Positions 63,194-64,000 of a stretch of DNA of 64,000 nucleotides are shown piece after piece. The position numbers and the translations under genes are program-made. Every line of letters starts with the position of its first letter. The stretch's first letter is position 1. A model generated the notes under the pieces. It searched no databases, was not told where the DNA came from, and saw only the letters and a list, made by a program, of their open reading frames with translations. The DNA is from Zoogloea sp. (lineage in GTDB: Bacteria > Pseudomonadota > Gammaproteobacteria > Burkholderiales > Rhodocyclaceae), in assembly GCA_016720685.1 (NCBI GenBank), contig JADKKC010000012.1, forward strand, positions 24,257-88,256, read 5' to 3'.

Positions 63194-63596
63194 CCACTTT
63201 GGCGGCGACCCGCGCCCTGGGCACGGCCACGCCGGGCATGAAAGGCAGGCCGAGAGCGGGAGCCTCGCGCTCCTCCATGCCGAAAGCCGCGTGCAGGCAG
63301 CGGTGCTGGGCCTGGGTGACTTCTTCGATGTAAGCGCGCACGATCGTCGAGCACCCTTCGGCGCTGGCCTCCAGCAACGTCATGACGTGCTCTTTGAGTT
63401 CGGCATGATCTGCCGCGTGCACAACAGGGTCGGCTTCCACGAGCTGCTTCTTCACGCAGTTTTCCGTGATGCCGATCGACAACCGGCACATGAGGTATTG
63501 CAGACGCAAGGACACCCCCATGCTGGCCAGTCCCAGGTGACCGATCAGCTCACAGAAGGGGACCACAGGGTTTACGGCAGGAATGGGCGTCGGCAT
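63177..63596 (-). CDS. Small protein of unknown function
   Basis: A 139-residue, mainly helical cytoplasmic protein (PVVPFCELIGHLGLASMGVS, then VTQAQHRCLHAAFGMEERE). ATG 63596 follows AAGAGA. The length, helical make-up and PIPAVNPV start recall phasin-like or small regulatory proteins, but I do not assign a family. Its 3' end overlaps the convergent secreted-protein gene. Confidence 0.6.
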   Translation of the reverse strand: MPTPIPAVNPVVPFCELIGHLGLASMGVSLRLQYLMCRLSIGITENCVKKQLVEADPVVHAADHAELKEHVMTLLEASAEGCSTIVRAYIEEVTQAQHRCLHAAFGMEEREAPALGLPFMPGVAVPRARVAAKVASGRE

Positions 63597-63655
63597 GGTC
63601 GGGATCTCTTGGAAAAGCAGGGCAAAACCTCGTTTTACTCCAGTAAGGACGGGAG

Positions 63656-64000
63656 TCAACCCGCCAGCCAGACAGCCCGTTCGACGAGGCGCGTCACCCA
63701 GTCCGGATTGAGGCCGGGGGCGGCGGCAAGGCAGCGCAGCTCGGCCGGATCGGGGCGATGGGCCAGGCGGGCGGTCCACAGCCGGGCAAGGGTAAGCCCC
63801 GGCGCCGGACGCTCGACGCATTCGATCCCGTCGCCGGCGGCAATCTCGCCCGCTTCCAGCACCCGGAAATACCAGCCGGTCAGGCCCGCGTCGGCGATCA
63901 CCCGCGACATCGGCTCATGCCCAAGACGATGGCTGATCTTCCAGCACGGCTGGCGCGGCTGGCTGACCTGCAAACGACACGTGCCGATGGCGAAAACATC
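63656..64000 (-). CDS. MOSC domain protein (YiiM-like), C-terminal part
   Basis: The last 114 codons of a MOSC-domain protein; the N-terminus is outside the window. The conserved start of the fragment includes GTCRLQVSQPRQPCWKISHR, the MOSC motif with the molybdenum/sulfur-handling Cys, and then GWYFRVLEAGEIAAGD. YiiM proteins reduce N-hydroxylated bases with the molybdenum cofactor. The C-terminal 3-alpha region (ELRCLAAAPGL) is present. The stop is at 63658-63656. Confidence 0.85.
   Translation of the reverse strand, partial: DVFAIGTCRLQVSQPRQPCWKISHRLGHEPMSRVIADAGLTGWYFRVLEAGEIAAGDGIECVERPAPGLTLARLWTARLAHRPDPAELRCLAAAPGLNPDWVTRLVERAVWLAG

Overview
The window is one contiguous 64 kb piece of a high-GC bacterial chromosome. 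The gene content (methylmalonyl-CoA pathway, ActP/YjcH acetate uptake, LutABC, UbiB, many c-di-GMP and hybrid-kinase genes) and the protein sequences suggest a betaproteobacterium, probably of the Rhodocyclales/Azoarcus-Thauera-Zoogloea type. That placement is an inference from family knowledge; no rRNA is present to confirm it. I saw no tRNA, rRNA, insertion sequence or CRISPR array.

Layout. (1) 1-11.3 kb is mostly housekeeping: the end of alanine dehydrogenase, a short-chain dehydrogenase, a frameshifted DsbA, a SPOR protein and argS on the minus strand. On the plus strand follow ubiB, a single-chain arginase + ornithine aminotransferase fusion, a small HNH protein and a YegD-type Hsp70, then a minus-strand class I amidotransferase. 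(2) 11.4-19.3 kb is a propionyl-CoA assimilation unit, mcm-meaB-pccB-pccA, divergent from a GntR/FCD regulator. A 16-bp perfect palindrome lies between the two transcription units where their candidate promoters overlap, and a classic terminator follows pccA. (3) 19.5-27.9 kb holds a hemerythrin, yjcH-actP, a crotonase that has probably lost its stop codon, a TauE/EVE pair, an MscS channel, a DMT exporter and ruvC.

(4) 28.0-51.2 kb is the main accessory element: a compact, unidirectional operon of at least 17 genes encoding an extracellular contractile injection system (eCIS, the Afp/PVC/MAC family). Gene order is DUF4255 cap, unknown, one large sheath, two tubes, DUF5908, LysM, VgrG-like spike, PAAR tip, gp25, baseplate J, second baseplate wedge protein, a large unknown at the usual fibre position, tape measure, AAA+ ATPase, DUF4157 effector carrier and a nuclease. 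No capsid, terminase, portal, T6SS membrane complex or recognisable tail fibre is present. The last two genes are probably one effector: an eCIS-core (DUF4157, HELTH) protein whose C-terminal linker continues, in the +1 frame, into a DNA/RNA non-specific nuclease domain.

(5) 51.4-64 kb is a signalling and lactate-use region: a MASE1-CHASE-PAS hybrid kinase overlapping a PhnD-GGDEF diguanylate cyclase, then lutABC, an HD-GYP phosphodiesterase, a second hybrid kinase, a His/Tyr-rich secreted protein, a small unknown and the end of a MOSC protein.

Two eCIS genes lack ATG/GTG/TTG where homology demands their start (ATT and ATA instead). Together with one-base lesions in dsbA, the crotonase and the effector, this raises the question of real variation versus consensus errors, to be settled from the reads.
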